From assembly GCA_021741145.1 (NCBI GenBank), contig JAIOYK010000003.1, positions 62,001-126,000 on the forward strand: a stretch of DNA of 64,000 nt. Direction: 5' to 3'. Position 1 is the first letter of the stretch. Every line of letters starts with the position of its first letter. Shown one piece after another: positions 52,445 through 61,459 of this stretch. The DNA comes from Rhodospirillum sp. (GTDB taxonomy: Bacteria > Pseudomonadota > Alphaproteobacteria > Rhodospirillales > Rhodospirillaceae). Below the pieces are notes generated by a model, which did no database searches, had not been told where the DNA came from, and saw only the letters and a list, made by a program, of their open reading frames with translations. The position numbers and the translations under genes are program-made.

Positions 52445-53053
52445 ATGGCCGCGAACCGCGGATACTTTGGCATTGGCGTGGAGGGGGTCAGTAAGCCCTA
52501 CAACGTCGGCAATGTGTTTCGAACGGCCCATGCCTTCGAGGCCAGTTTCGTCTTCACGGTCTCGGCCAACTACAGCCAGACGGAGGGAGCCAAGGTGGAT
52601 ACGTCCGATGCCCTGTCCCAGATGCCCTTTTACCAGTTCGATCAGGTCGGCGACATGCTGTTACCCAAGGGCTGTCAGGTGGTGGGGATCGAAATCACCG
52701 AGGACGCCATTGATCTGCCCAGCTTTCGCCACCCGACCAACGCGGTTTATGTTTTGGGTGCCGAACGCCATGGCCTGTCGCCCGAGATGCTGGAGCGCTG
52801 CGCCCATGTGGTGAAGATCCCCATGCGTTTTTCCATCAACCTGGGCATGGCGGGCGCCATCATCATGTATGATCGGTTGATGACTCGCGGTCGGTTCGCC
52901 CCCCGTCCGGTGCGTGTGGGGGGGCCAACGGAACCGGCTCCGGACCATGTCCATGGCGCTCCGGCCTTTCGGGCGTCCGGGGCGGCGCATCTGGAAAAAT
53001 GGCGTAAACCCGCGCCCATGGCCGAGGTCGCCGAGGCCCGGGCGAAGGATTGA
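52445..53053 (+). CDS. SpoU/TrmH-family RNA 2'-O-methyltransferase
   Basis: A 202-residue SPOUT methyltransferase with a C-terminal knot. Motif 1 is VSKPYNVGNVFRTAHAF, motif 2 YVLGAERHGLSPE and motif 3 IPMRFSINLGMAGAIIMYD. It methylates a ribose in tRNA or rRNA; the exact target is unknown. ATG 52445 is preceded by GGAGGGAG and by a GTG at 52442 that would add one residue. It is divergent from the quinone oxidoreductase gene. Confidence 0.9.
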   Translation: MAANRGYFGIGVEGVSKPYNVGNVFRTAHAFEASFVFTVSANYSQTEGAKVDTSDALSQMPFYQFDQVGDMLLPKGCQVVGIEITEDAIDLPSFRHPTNAVYVLGAERHGLSPEMLERCAHVVKIPMRFSINLGMAGAIIMYDRLMTRGRFAPRPVRVGGPTEPAPDHVHGAPAFRASGAAHLEKWRKPAPMAEVAEARAKD

Positions 53054-53286
53054 GCGGTTGGATTTCCCGGGTTCGCGAGAGAAGGACGAAAAAATGCCGA
53101 CGCAAGGCATTGACGGAACCGTCTCCCCCTGATTCCATGGGGTCTCGCCACATCCTGGACATCTTTCCAGGGCAGGATTTCCACGGAATCCGGGTGCCTT
53201 TGGCCCACGTTGGCGTCGGCGGTGTCCCTGATTCTCGACGATGCATGTTCGGAACGGACGAATTCGAAACGGAGAGACGGTACGCC

Positions 53287-53841
53287 ATGAAGGCAAGGAA
53301 GACAGCCCCAACCGGTTCCGCGCGCGCCCTGGGCGCCCTTGGTGCTCTGACCCTGGGCGCCCTGGCGGGTTTCGGTTCGGTCCCCGTCGCACAGGCCCAG
53401 CAGGTGAACACCCTGGGTGTTTCCGGTGACTGGACGGCCTACACCATGACCGAAAACGGGAACACGGTTTGCTACGTGGCGTCCCAGCCCAAGAAGGACG
53501 AGGGAAACTACACCGCCCGGGATGAAATCTACGCCCTGGTCACCCACCGCCCGGCGCAGAAGCAGCTCTATGTGGTCACCATCTATGCTGGATATCCTTA
53601 CAAGGAGGGATCTTCGGTTGACGTGAGTATCGACAACGTCGATTACCAGCTTTTCACCCAGGGCGAGACCGCCTGGGCGTCCGATGACATGGACAAAAAA
53701 ATCGTTACGGCCATGAAGCGAGGGGTGACCATGGTGGTCAAGGGGACATCCAGCAAGGGAACCTCGACTCGGGATACCTATAGTCTGAATGGGATCACGG
53801 CCTCCCTGTCGACCATCGACAAAGCCTGTGGCGTCCGCTAA
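53287..53841 (+). CDS. IalB-like exported protein
   Basis: A 184-residue protein of the invasion-associated locus B (IalB) family found in many non-pathogenic alphaproteobacteria. A signal peptide of about 38 residues ends in VAQAQ; the mature part carries VSGDWTAYTMTENGNTVCYV and a C-terminal Cys (KACGVR) that could pair with it. GGAGAG lies 10 nt before the ATG. Function unknown. The 233 nt upstream contain no other convincing gene. Confidence 0.78.
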   Translation: MKARKTAPTGSARALGALGALTLGALAGFGSVPVAQAQQVNTLGVSGDWTAYTMTENGNTVCYVASQPKKDEGNYTARDEIYALVTHRPAQKQLYVVTIYAGYPYKEGSSVDVSIDNVDYQLFTQGETAWASDDMDKKIVTAMKRGVTMVVKGTSSKGTSTRDTYSLNGITASLSTIDKACGVR

Positions 53842-53870
53842 AGGCGCCGCCATTCGACGATGCGGCCCAT

Positions 53871-53902
53871 GGGCATCCCCGACCTTGGGTCGTGGGGTGT
53901 CC
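53871..53902 (+). terminator. Hairpin terminator between IalB-like and thiolase genes
   Basis: GGGCATCCCC-GACC pairs imperfectly with GGT-CGT-GGGGTGTCC around a short loop and is followed by ATTTCATT. It lies between convergent genes. The stem includes G-U pairs, so strength is uncertain. Confidence 0.5.
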
Positions 53903-53909
53903 ATTTCAT

Positions 53910-55037
53910 TCACGCCAGCGACAGGGTCTCGAACAGGGTGGCGAGGCCAAGGCCTCCGGCTGCGGACAGCAGGGCAAGCCCCCTTTGGCCCGGGTCCATA
54001 TGGCCCAGGTCGTGGAACAGGCGGGTGACCAGGATCGCCCCCGAGGCCCCGTAGGGGTGTCCCAGGGCCAGGGCGCCTCCGCCGGGACAAACGATCTCCT
54101 CGGGCAATCCCAGGGCATCCAGGCAAGCCAGGGTCTGGCTGGCGAAAGCCTCGTTGAACTCCACGGAAGCCAGGCGTGAAAGATCGAGCCGACGAGCCGC
54201 CGGAATGGCTCCCAGGCCCGGCAGGGCGGGGTCGACGCCGCCCGCGGCGCCATTCAGGAACCGGAGACCCCGGATCGCGCGCAGATCTCGGGCGAGGCGC
54301 GCATCCACCACCAGAACCGCGGCCGCGGCGTCATTGGTGGCGCAGGCATTGCCCACGGTGACCGTTCCACCGGGGAGAAGAGGTTTTAACCGGCCCAGGC
54401 GGGCGAGGGTCAAGCCCGGGCGCGGTCCTTCGTCTTGCTCCCCCGGACCGAAAACGGGGATCAACTCGGCATCAAAACGACCACAAGACTGGGCGGCCAG
54501 GGCTTTTTCATGGCTTTTGGCGGCGTACTGATCCTGACGGTCCCGGGGGACCGTCCGGGCTTGGGCCACGGCTTCGGCGCCTTCCACCATGGTGGGGTCT
54601 CCATGGCTCCCTCCGGAGAATGGGGCCTGGGCGGCGAAGCGGGGCGGATCCAGCGGTGTGGCCGGGCGTTCCACCCGCCAGGGGCTGGTGCTGGTGCTTT
54701 CCACGCCCCCGGCGAGGATGGCTCGGGCACCGCCCGCCTTGATTTTCCAGCAGGCCTGGAGGATGGCCTCCAAGCCCGAGGCGCATTGCCGGTCGACGGT
54801 TACCGCGGGGAGGGACAGGGGAAGGCCCGCTTCCAGGGCGCAGGCGCGGGCCGCATTGCCTCCTTGGAGGACGTTGCCCAGGATGATTTCATCCAAATCA
54901 TCGGGAGATAATCCCCCATCCGCCAGGGTCGCGGCCAGCACCGGCGCGGCCAACTGGGCCGTGTTCCGGTATCGGAACAAACCGCCGGTACGTCCGATGG
55001 CCGACCGTCGGGCGGCGATGATGACGGGATCTCCCAC
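53910..55037 (-). CDS. Thiolase-family protein lacking the second catalytic Cys
   Basis: A 375-residue thiolase. The acyl-accepting Cys85 is in DRQCASGLEAI, NEAFASQT is present, and the His of GGGALALGHPYGASG is intact. The usual C-terminal C-x-G-G-G that deprotonates the second acyl-CoA is replaced: Ser358 (GLALLSAAGGLG) sits where Cys should be. So Claisen condensation may be weak and thiolytic or hydrolytic use is possible. It starts with GTG at 55037. It is the last gene of a run containing bioM, bioN, bioY and a MaoC-like hydratase. Confidence 0.88.
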   Translation of the reverse strand: MGDPVIIAARRSAIGRTGGLFRYRNTAQLAAPVLAATLADGGLSPDDLDEIILGNVLQGGNAARACALEAGLPLSLPAVTVDRQCASGLEAILQACWKIKAGGARAILAGGVESTSTSPWRVERPATPLDPPRFAAQAPFSGGSHGDPTMVEGAEAVAQARTVPRDRQDQYAAKSHEKALAAQSCGRFDAELIPVFGPGEQDEGPRPGLTLARLGRLKPLLPGGTVTVGNACATNDAAAAVLVVDARLARDLRAIRGLRFLNGAAGGVDPALPGLGAIPAARRLDLSRLASVEFNEAFASQTLACLDALGLPEEIVCPGGGALALGHPYGASGAILVTRLFHDLGHMDPGQRGLALLSAAGGLGLATLFETLSLA

Positions 55038-55066
55038 GGGATGGGGTCTGGCAGCGTATCGACCGG

Positions 55067-55624
55067 TTAGCGGGCGCGGTGGCCGCCCAGGGCCGGATAA
55101 CCCCGGTGCACGGTGGCGGCGACGAGACCCGCGACCACGGCCTTGACCAGATCTCCGGGCAGGAAGTTGATGGCCACGGCCAGGACCGCCGAGAGGGAGC
55201 TCTCGGTGATGGCCACCCAATAGGGGATGCCGAAGGCGTAGAGGACCACGATCCCGCCCAAGGCACAGGCGAGGATGGACGGAAGGGCTTTGGTGGGGTG
55301 ACCAAAGCGGGCGACGAGCCAGCCGGTGGCCAGGGCCGCGAAGGGGAACCCGATCGCGAAGCCGCCGGTGGGGCTGGCGAAAACTCCCAGGCCACCCCGC
55401 CCGCCCGCCAACAGGGGCAACCCCAGGGCAAGGAGCAAGACGAAGATCAGCATGGCGCCAAACCCGCGCCGGGCGCCCAGAATGGCTCCGGCGAGCATGC
55501 ACCCCATGGATTGGGCGGTGATCGGAACACCTAGGGGCAGGACGAACGAGGGCAGCAGACCAAGGGCGGCCATCACGGCGGCAAAGAGGCCCATCAGGAC
55601 AAGGTCGCGGGTGGAGAGGGACAT
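55067..55624 (-). CDS. bioY: BioY, biotin-specific ECF transporter S component
   Basis: A 185-residue membrane protein that binds biotin. Six hydrophobic helices; LGVPITAQSMGCMLAGAILGARRG and SPTGGFAIGFPFAA are the BioY hallmarks. It works with BioM and BioN, encoded just upstream in the same run. ATG 55624 follows a 70-nt gap after bioN. The thiolase gene begins 29 nt after its stop. Confidence 0.95.
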   Translation of the reverse strand: MSLSTRDLVLMGLFAAVMAALGLLPSFVLPLGVPITAQSMGCMLAGAILGARRGFGAMLIFVLLLALGLPLLAGGRGGLGVFASPTGGFAIGFPFAALATGWLVARFGHPTKALPSILACALGGIVVLYAFGIPYWVAITESSLSAVLAVAINFLPGDLVKAVVAGLVAATVHRGYPALGGHRAR

Positions 55625-55694
55625 GGATCGTTCCTTCGGCAGGCGCTGAGACGCTTTATTTCGGTGAATTTCCGCCACTATGGGTGGCTTGGAC

Positions 55695-56342
55695 CTATCC
55701 GTCCAGCCTTCCATTCGGATGGCTGTCGGAGCGCCCCTCGATCACCGCGTCCAGGCCGCGGGCCTCCACGGCCTCGGCCACTTGGTCAGCCATGCGCAGG
55801 GCGCGGATGACCAGGGGGACGGCCATGGCGAACCAGGCCCGTTCCCGTCCCCGGGCGGCCATGGCCTCGCGAGTTTCCTGGGCCAGACCCATCAATACGG
55901 GAATGAAACGGATTGTCAAGGTCAGGGCGAAGGCCAGGGCTTGGGGGTGGACGCCCAGGGGACGCAGCGGTGCCAGGGTCCGTTCCAGCGTTTCCATTAA
56001 AGCCGAAAGCGGTGTGGTGAAGGTGACGAGGGTGGCGCAGAGGACCAGGGTGAGCAGACGGGCCGAAACCTCCGCGGCGGAGGCCCATCCGGCGAGCCAA
56101 GCCTGACTCCCGGCGATCAGGACCAGAAAGAAGGTCAGCGCGCGGATTTGCGCCCACCCCCGACCCCATCCCAGACCACAGGCGGGGTATGCGAGGAAGG
56201 CGAACACCGCGCAGGTTCCCAGGATCCAGGGATTGGCCACGAAAAACAGCCCGGCGCCCAGGGCGGCGAGGGTGAGCAGCTTGAGCCCCACGGGCGCCCG
56301 GTGCAGCACCGACACGCCGGGAACATGCATCCCCGCGATCAC
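55695..56342 (-). CDS. bioN: BioN, ECF transporter T component
   Basis: A 215-residue integral membrane protein of the EcfT family. Hydrophobic helices (LKLLTLAALGAGLFFVANPW and others) precede the cytoplasmic coupling segments with the ARG motifs EAMAARGRERAWF and EAVEARGLDAVIEG that bind the ATPase. The GTG at 56342 has GGGAG at a good spacing; an in-frame ATG at 56330 is also possible. It starts 19 nt after the bioM stop. Confidence 0.92.
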   Translation of the reverse strand: MIAGMHVPGVSVLHRAPVGLKLLTLAALGAGLFFVANPWILGTCAVFAFLAYPACGLGWGRGWAQIRALTFFLVLIAGSQAWLAGWASAAEVSARLLTLVLCATLVTFTTPLSALMETLERTLAPLRPLGVHPQALAFALTLTIRFIPVLMGLAQETREAMAARGRERAWFAMAVPLVIRALRMADQVAEAVEARGLDAVIEGRSDSHPNGRLDG

Positions 56343-56361
56343 GCCATCCGCTCCCGCGGGA

Positions 56362-57093
56362 TCACTGCACCCGCTCCCGCTCGGCCACCAGGGCTTCGTA
56401 GAAGGCGATGGCCGCGTCCGGGGGGGCATCCTGGATGATTCGGCCCCCATCGACCACCAGGACCCGGTCGAAACCGGCCAATTGGGCCAAATCGTGGGTG
56501 GCGAGGATGACCCTTTGGGGCAACTCGGCGACCAGACGGCGAAACAGGCGGGCGCCGGCCAGATCCAGCATGGTTGTTGGTTCGTCCATGACCAGGATCA
56601 GCGGGTCCATCGCCACGATGGCGGCCAGGGCAAGGCGCTGCTTCTCCCCTCCGGAAAGAAGGTAGGCGGGCCGATCCTCGAATCCTTCGAGGCCGAAACG
56701 ACTCAGGGAAGCCCTGGCCTTTCGGTTTGCTTCCTCCTTGCCCAGCTTCAGGGGTTTCAAGCCAAAGGTGACGTCCTCCAGGGGCGTGGGCATGACGATT
56801 TGGGCGTCGGCGTTCTGGAAGAGGAACCCGACCCGGCGGCGCACCGCCTGCTTTTCCTTGGGCAAGGCGAGGCCATCCACGCGAACGGTCCCTTCCGCCG
56901 GTGTCGTCAGGCCGTTGATCAGGCGGATCAAGGTGCTTTTGCCCGCGCCATTCGGGCCGATGACGCCGATTCGCCGCTCCGTCAGGGTCAGGGAGATCTC
57001 CGAGAGGAGGGCGCGCCCGTCCTCCGCCCGGACCGTAACCGAATCGAGGACGATGGCGTCGGCGGAAGGCGTGGATGGGGGCGGGACGGTCAA
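56362..57093 (-). CDS. bioM: BioM, ECF transporter ATPase
   Basis: A 243-residue ABC ATPase energising biotin uptake. Walker A is GPNGAGKST, the Q-loop VGFLFQNADAQIVMPT is ECF-type, the signature is LSGGEKQRLALA and Walker B is LILVMDEPT. The start is a TTG at 57093 that overlaps the stop of the MaoC-like gene (TTGA) and is preceded by GGAGGA at 6 nt, so translation is coupled to that gene. Other in-frame starts upstream lie deep in the MaoC-like gene. Confidence 0.93.
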   Translation of the reverse strand: MTVPPPSTPSADAIVLDSVTVRAEDGRALLSEISLTLTERRIGVIGPNGAGKSTLIRLINGLTTPAEGTVRVDGLALPKEKQAVRRRVGFLFQNADAQIVMPTPLEDVTFGLKPLKLGKEEANRKARASLSRFGLEGFEDRPAYLLSGGEKQRLALAAIVAMDPLILVMDEPTTMLDLAGARLFRRLVAELPQRVILATHDLAQLAGFDRVLVVDGGRIIQDAPPDAAIAFYEALVAERERVQ

Positions 57094-57536
57094 GGATTCT
57101 CCTCCACCAAACTGGTGAAACGCCCGGTGAGGACGGGGCCAGCGGGAACAATGTCGCAATGGAGTTGGGCCTCCACCACCACCAGCGTGCGGCCCGGTCC
57201 AGCGGTCCGGCGGGTTACTTCCCGGGCCGTGGCGCCCAGGCGACCGCCCACGGGGGCGGGACGGAGGAAGCGGACCGTTTCATAGGACCGCTGCCAGCTC
57301 CGGGTCCCCGGATGATAGCCGAGCGCCCGCCCCAGCTCCGCCACCAGGACGGACAGGAGGAAGGCGCCAGGCAGGACGGTCCCGCCCCCCGGCAGACCAT
57401 CCCGCGCCGCGCGGTCCGGATCGACGTGGATCCATTGGTCATCGCCGGACAAATCGCGGAAGGCGTCCGCGTCCGCTTGCCGGGTCTCCCGCCACCTGTT
57501 CGGCTTTTCGGGCAGGGAGGACGAAGGTCCGCTCAC
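57090..57536 (-). CDS. MaoC-like hotdog-fold hydratase/dehydratase
   Basis: A 148-residue hotdog protein. The hydratase motif reads LSGDDQWIHVDPDRAARDG: Asp32 and His37 match the (R)-specific enoyl-CoA hydratase pair, although N-P of the usual D-x-N-P-x-H is Q-W here. GTVLPGAFLLSVLVAELG resembles the hydratase helix region. It lies 7 nt after gshB and overlaps bioM by 4 nt. Its acyl substrate is unknown. A role near biotin uptake is suggested only by the operon. The start (GTG 57536) is uncertain. Confidence 0.8.
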   Translation of the reverse strand: MSGPSSSLPEKPNRWRETRQADADAFRDLSGDDQWIHVDPDRAARDGLPGGGTVLPGAFLLSVLVAELGRALGYHPGTRSWQRSYETVRFLRPAPVGGRLGATAREVTRRTAGPGRTLVVVEAQLHCDIVPAGPVLTGRFTSLVEENP

Positions 57537-57543
57537 GGGTGGC

Positions 57544-58494
57544 TCACAGGCGCCCTTCAATGGCGTCCCAGATATCCGACTCGATCGATACGTTATCAAA
57601 CCGGTCTATTTCCTGGATGCCGGTGGGGGAGGTCACGTTGATTTCCGTCAGCACGTCGCCGATGACATCAATGCCGACGAAGATCAGGCCCTTTTCCTTC
57701 AGAGTGGGGCCGATGGCCTCGCAGATTTCCAGGTCGCGTTTGGTCAGCGGGCTCTTCTCGGGTCGTCCGCCCACATGCATGTTGGAGCGGGATTCCCCCG
57801 CCGCGGGCACTCGGTTGACCGCGCCGGCGGGTTTACCATCCACCAGGATGATCCGCTTGTCACCCTCGCGCACCGCGGGCATGTAGCGCTGGATCATCAG
57901 AGGTTCCCGGCCAAGGGAGTCGCGGAACATTTCCAGCAGGGAGTTGAGGTTTTCGTCCCCGGGTTTGAGGTGGAAAACACCCGCTCCGCCATTGCCGAAC
58001 AGGGGTTTGACGATAATGTCCTGGTATTCTTCGCGGAAGGCGCTGATGGCGGCCTTGTCACTGGTGATCAGGGTCGGCGGCATCAATTCCGGCCACCGGG
58101 TGACGAACAGCTTTTCCGGGGCGTTGCGCACTTCCCGCGGGTCATTGACCACCAGGGTTTCCGGGTGGACATGCTCCAACAGGTGGGTGGCGGTGATATA
58201 GCCCATGTCGAAGGGGGGATCCTGACGCATCAGGACCACGTCCACGGACCCCAGATCGATGATTTCGGGGGACCCAAGGGTGACGTGGTTGCCGGGCTCT
58301 CGCCGCAGGGTCATGGGGTGGGCTTGGGCCGTCAGGCGACCATCCCGAAAGGCCAGGGCCGTGGGCAGATAGTGGAACAGGTCATGCCCGCGCCGTTGGG
58401 CCTCGAGGCCCAGGGCGAAACTGCTGTCGCCATTGATGTCGATGGATTGGATGGGATCCATCTGGATCGCCACTACCTTGGAAGAACGAGTCAT
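57544..58494 (-). CDS. gshB: Glutathione synthetase
   Basis: ATP-grasp enzyme that adds glycine to gamma-glutamylcysteine in the cytoplasm. It has 316 residues, the proteobacterial norm. The N-terminal [39 protein letters not shown] and [16 protein letters not shown] (ATP loop), plus [15 protein letters not shown] at the C-terminus, are all characteristic. The MaoC-like gene follows by 7 nt. Confidence 0.97.
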   Translation of the reverse strand: MTRSSKVVAIQMDPIQSIDINGDSSFALGLEAQRRGHDLFHYLPTALAFRDGRLTAQAHPMTLRREPGNHVTLGSPEIIDLGSVDVVLMRQDPPFDMGYITATHLLEHVHPETLVVNDPREVRNAPEKLFVTRWPELMPPTLITSDKAAISAFREEYQDIIVKPLFGNGGAGVFHLKPGDENLNSLLEMFRDSLGREPLMIQRYMPAVREGDKRIILVDGKPAGAVNRVPAAGESRSNMHVGGRPEKSPLTKRDLEICEAIGPTLKEKGLIFVGIDVIGDVLTEINVTSPTGIQEIDRFDNVSIESDIWDAIEGRL

Positions 58495-58575
58495 GGAGTC
58501 GGATATCCGCGCCTGAGGGGCCAGACCGGTGGGAGGAAAAGCCCGGAGTGTGAATGTCGTTTTCTTGTCGCTACC

Positions 58576-59454
58576 CTATCGCAGCCTTTGGCGCAACTCC
58601 TTGACCACCAGATCCACCCGCTGGCGATCCGGACCCTGGGGCGCGATTTCCAGGAAATGGTCAAGCGCGGCCACCGCCTCGGGTAGGTCGCCCAGGCGCA
58701 AATGGATCAATCCCTTTTCCCGCCACAGGGTTGGATCGCCTGGGCAGACCAGTCGCAGACTTTCCACCCGGGCCAGGGCACCCTGGGCATCGCCCTTTTC
58801 CAGCAGGCGTATCTTGGCGTTGTTACGCAGGCGTGTGAGCATCACGCGGTTCGATACAGGTTGGTAATGACCCCGCTCCAGCTCCGCGGCGGGGCCCATG
58901 ATGGCCTTGAGCAACAGGCGCAGGGCGGGTGCGGGCATGTTCTGGCCGTCGTGGAAGGGGTCGAGGATCATCCGCTCTCCTTCCACTTCCAGTCGGGTGA
59001 GGAAATGACCAGGGAAATCCAGGCCGCTCATGCCCCATCCCTGGGATCGGGCGAGGTGGATGTAGAGGATACCCATGGCGATGGGTAGGCCCATGCGACG
59101 CTCCAGGACTCGGATGAAATCACTGTTGTCCAGGTCATCGTAGGTTTCCATATCGCCGTGGAAATCCGCGGACTCCACCAGGACCGCGCGCAGGGCCTCG
59201 GCTCGCTTTCCAATGTCGGGATCTTCTCCCAGGTCCACCACCCGGAGAGCGAGTTGCTCCCGCAGATCAAGGAGAAGGGCACGGAGAACCGACAAGTCCG
59301 TGCCCGGATTGTCCAGGGCGGACAACAGCAGGGCGGCCTCGGCCAAGTCGATCTCTTCGTCCGGCAGGGCTCCCATCCGGGTGAGGGCCGCGCGCACCGA
59401 GTCTTCCCGGGCGCGGCTTCGGGGCGGTATGTCGTGCGTCCGTTGATAAACCAT
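58576..59454 (-). CDS. SirB1-family transglutaminase-like/TPR protein
   Basis: A 292-residue protein of the SirB1/YchA family: a transglutaminase-like fold (GDMETYDDLDNSDFIRVLER, then LPIAMGILYIHLARSQGW and GLDFPGHFLTRL) followed by TPR-like helices (REKGLIHLRLGDLPEAVAAL). The SirB1 branch has lost the protease-type catalytic set, so an enzymatic role is doubtful. ATG 59454 is downstream of GGGGGA. Between the DolP-like gene and gshB on the same strand. Confidence 0.88.
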   Translation of the reverse strand: MVYQRTHDIPPRSRAREDSVRAALTRMGALPDEEIDLAEAALLLSALDNPGTDLSVLRALLLDLREQLALRVVDLGEDPDIGKRAEALRAVLVESADFHGDMETYDDLDNSDFIRVLERRMGLPIAMGILYIHLARSQGWGMSGLDFPGHFLTRLEVEGERMILDPFHDGQNMPAPALRLLLKAIMGPAAELERGHYQPVSNRVMLTRLRNNAKIRLLEKGDAQGALARVESLRLVCPGDPTLWREKGLIHLRLGDLPEAVAALDHFLEIAPQGPDRQRVDLVVKELRQRLR

Positions 59455-59503
59455 CTCAGGCGTTCCCCCTCTCCCCCTTTCCAAACCGGATCCGATCCCG
59501 GGC

Positions 59504-60157
59504 TTAAAGGTCGGGATCGGTCTTCAGGCGGGTGTAGTCCACGATCCGCCGCACATGCGGCAATCCCCGCGCATGGCCCAAAACCCGGTCGCGTTCAGCG
59601 CTATTTTGCCCAATGCCCATGATGAACACCGTTCCGTTCACCACGTCGATGGAATAGTTGATGGACTGGATTTCCGAGTCGAAGAGGAGAATGGCCTCCA
59701 TCTTGTTTGTCAGCCAGACATCCCGCCCATAATCCACCAAATCCGATGTGTCCTCCGCGTTCAATTCGCTGAGAACCTCCTGGACTCCCTTCACTTCCCA
59801 GGCGAGGCGCACGGCCTCGACCCTATGGTCCATCCGGGGGACGGACCCGGTCATCAGGACTCGTCCCTCACGCACGGTAACGTTCACTTGATGGAACAGG
59901 GCTTCGTTGGACTCCAGCAATTTCGCGTTGATCGCCAAATCGATGACCCCGTCATCGACGGCCCCGGAGAATCCCCGCTCTTCGAGGGCCATGGTGGTCG
60001 CCTTCGCGGCGATGCCGATGGCCAAGCCTTGCGGGGTGCATCCAGCAAGGGAGCCCATCAGTGCCAGTCTCACCAGCGCGAATCCAAATCGTGAGGCAAG
60101 AACCGCCCCCGCGAAGACAGGCCCCACCGTACGAGAATCCAATCTGTTCCGTGTCAT
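59504..60157 (-). CDS. DolP (YraP)-like two-BON-domain lipoprotein
   Basis: A 217-residue protein. A lipobox LAGC gives predicted lipidated Cys40. Two BON domains follow: VNVTVREGRVLMTGSVPRMD in the first and SIDVVNGTVFIMGIGQNSAE in the second. E. coli DolP binds anionic lipids at the outer membrane and aids BamA function; the same architecture and the neighbourhood (rsmI, yraN, lpoA-like) support this assignment. Orthology is inferred from order and domains, not from a search. Confidence 0.85.
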   Translation of the reverse strand: MTRNRLDSRTVGPVFAGAVLASRFGFALVRLALMGSLAGCTPQGLAIGIAAKATTMALEERGFSGAVDDGVIDLAINAKLLESNEALFHQVNVTVREGRVLMTGSVPRMDHRVEAVRLAWEVKGVQEVLSELNAEDTSDLVDYGRDVWLTNKMEAILLFDSEIQSINYSIDVVNGTVFIMGIGQNSAERDRVLGHARGLPHVRRIVDYTRLKTDPDL

Positions 60158-60176
60158 CGGGAAGGGAGTCTAGCCT

Positions 60177-60545
60177 TTATGAGTCCACCCGCCAAGCGTC
60201 ACGCGCGTGGTGAAGGCGGAGGGGGCTGGTCACCACCATCACATCGAACCGGCAATCGGTCCTGTCGAGGCGGGTTTGGCTCCGTGCCAGATAGACCTCC
60301 GCGCCCCGTTGGATGCGGTGGCGCTGGTGGCGGGTGACCGCTTCCAGGCCCTGGGCGAGGGTGGGGCGGGCCTTGACCTCGATAAAGGCCAGGACGGCGC
60401 CCCGGCGGGCAATGATGTCCACTTCGCCGGCACCGGTGCCCCGGCCCACCTGGAACCGTCGGGCGAGGATCCGCCAGCCGGTCAGGCGGAGCCAAAGCGC
60501 GCAGAGGGCTTCCGCCCATCGGCCCCGGCCGTCGCCGGAGATCAT
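60177..60545 (-). CDS. yraN: YraN/UPF0102 family nuclease-like protein
   Basis: A 122-residue protein with the endonuclease-like fold: [20 protein letters not shown], then [20 protein letters not shown], whose Asp and E-x-K resemble a restriction-nuclease active site. Function is unproven. Its start overlaps the rsmI stop by 4 nt. In many proteobacteria it follows rsmI. Confidence 0.93.
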   Translation of the reverse strand: MISGDGRGRWAEALCALWLRLTGWRILARRFQVGRGTGAGEVDIIARRGAVLAFIEVKARPTLAQGLEAVTRHQRHRIQRGAEVYLARSQTRLDRTDCRFDVMVVTSPLRLHHARDAWRVDS

Positions 60546-61441
60546 ATATCGGGTCCGCCCTTGGAGAGGGTCAGGGCCCTTTGATAAACGGTTCGCCGAG
60601 GCACACCCATCTCCCTGGACAGGGTGTCGGAAAGGGCGCGGACCCCCTCCCCCGCCGCCAGGGCCTCGGCGATCCGCGCGTCCAGGTCCGCCTCGCTCGG
60701 CGCGGCGTTGGGCGGTGGCGGCGCGATGACCAGGACCACCTCGCCCTTTGGGGAACCCGCCTGGGCATAGTGGGCGGCCAACTCGGTCAGGGTCCCCCGG
60801 CGGATTTCCTCGTGCAGTTTGGTCAGTTCCCGGCAGACCGCGGCCTCGCGCCCGCCCATGGTTTCGGCCAGGACCGCCAGGGTTTTACCCAAGCGGGAGA
60901 CCCCTTCGAACAGCACCAGCGTCGCGGGGATCGGGGCCAGTTCGTCCCGGAAGGCGGCGAGCTTTCCGGGCTTGGAGGGGGGAAAGCCAGCGAAGAGGAA
61001 GCGATCCGTGGGCAGGCCCGACAGGGCCAGGGCCGTTGGTACGGCGGAGACCCCCGGCGCCGCGGTCACGACGATGCCCGCCGCGTGACAGGCTCGAACC
61101 AGTTTGTAGCCGGGGTCGGAAATCAAAGGCATCCCCGCGTCGGAGACCAGGGCCACCGCGGCGCCCTCGGCCAAGCGGGCAAGCAGGGCGGGGCGAGCCT
61201 TCTCGGCATTGTGTTCGTGATAGGGGAAAAGGCGGGTCGACAGGCCCAACCGGTTCATCAGGCCGCCGGTCACCCGGGTATCCTCGCAGGCCACGAGATC
61301 GGCGCATTTCAGGGTTTCAATGGCTCGCAGGGTCATGTCCCCCATATTACCGATGGGGGTGGCGACGAGATAGAGTCCCGGGGCAAGTGGACTTCCGTCT
61401 TGGGCGTCGCTAGGCTGCGTCGAGTGATTTGGTTCGGACAC
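60542..61441 (-). CDS. rsmI: 16S rRNA (cytidine1402-2'-O)-methyltransferase
   Basis: A 299-residue SAM-dependent methyltransferase for the ribosomal decoding centre. N-terminal [20 protein letters not shown] is the family signature, followed by [36 protein letters not shown] and [13 protein letters not shown]. It overlaps yraN by 4 nt and is divergent from the LpoA-like gene by 18 nt. Confidence 0.97.
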   Translation of the reverse strand: MSEPNHSTQPSDAQDGSPLAPGLYLVATPIGNMGDMTLRAIETLKCADLVACEDTRVTGGLMNRLGLSTRLFPYHEHNAEKARPALLARLAEGAAVALVSDAGMPLISDPGYKLVRACHAAGIVVTAAPGVSAVPTALALSGLPTDRFLFAGFPPSKPGKLAAFRDELAPIPATLVLFEGVSRLGKTLAVLAETMGGREAAVCRELTKLHEEIRRGTLTELAAHYAQAGSPKGEVVLVIAPPPPNAAPSEADLDARIAEALAAGEGVRALSDTLSREMGVPRRTVYQRALTLSKGGPDI

Positions 61442-61459
61442 GGGAGGAATTCACCGGTG

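Noticed and set aside
55038-55502. Longer thiolase start reading back into bioY
   Set aside because: The extra region has no thiolase features and overlaps bioY; GTG 55037 begins the conserved VIIAARRSAIGRTGG region.
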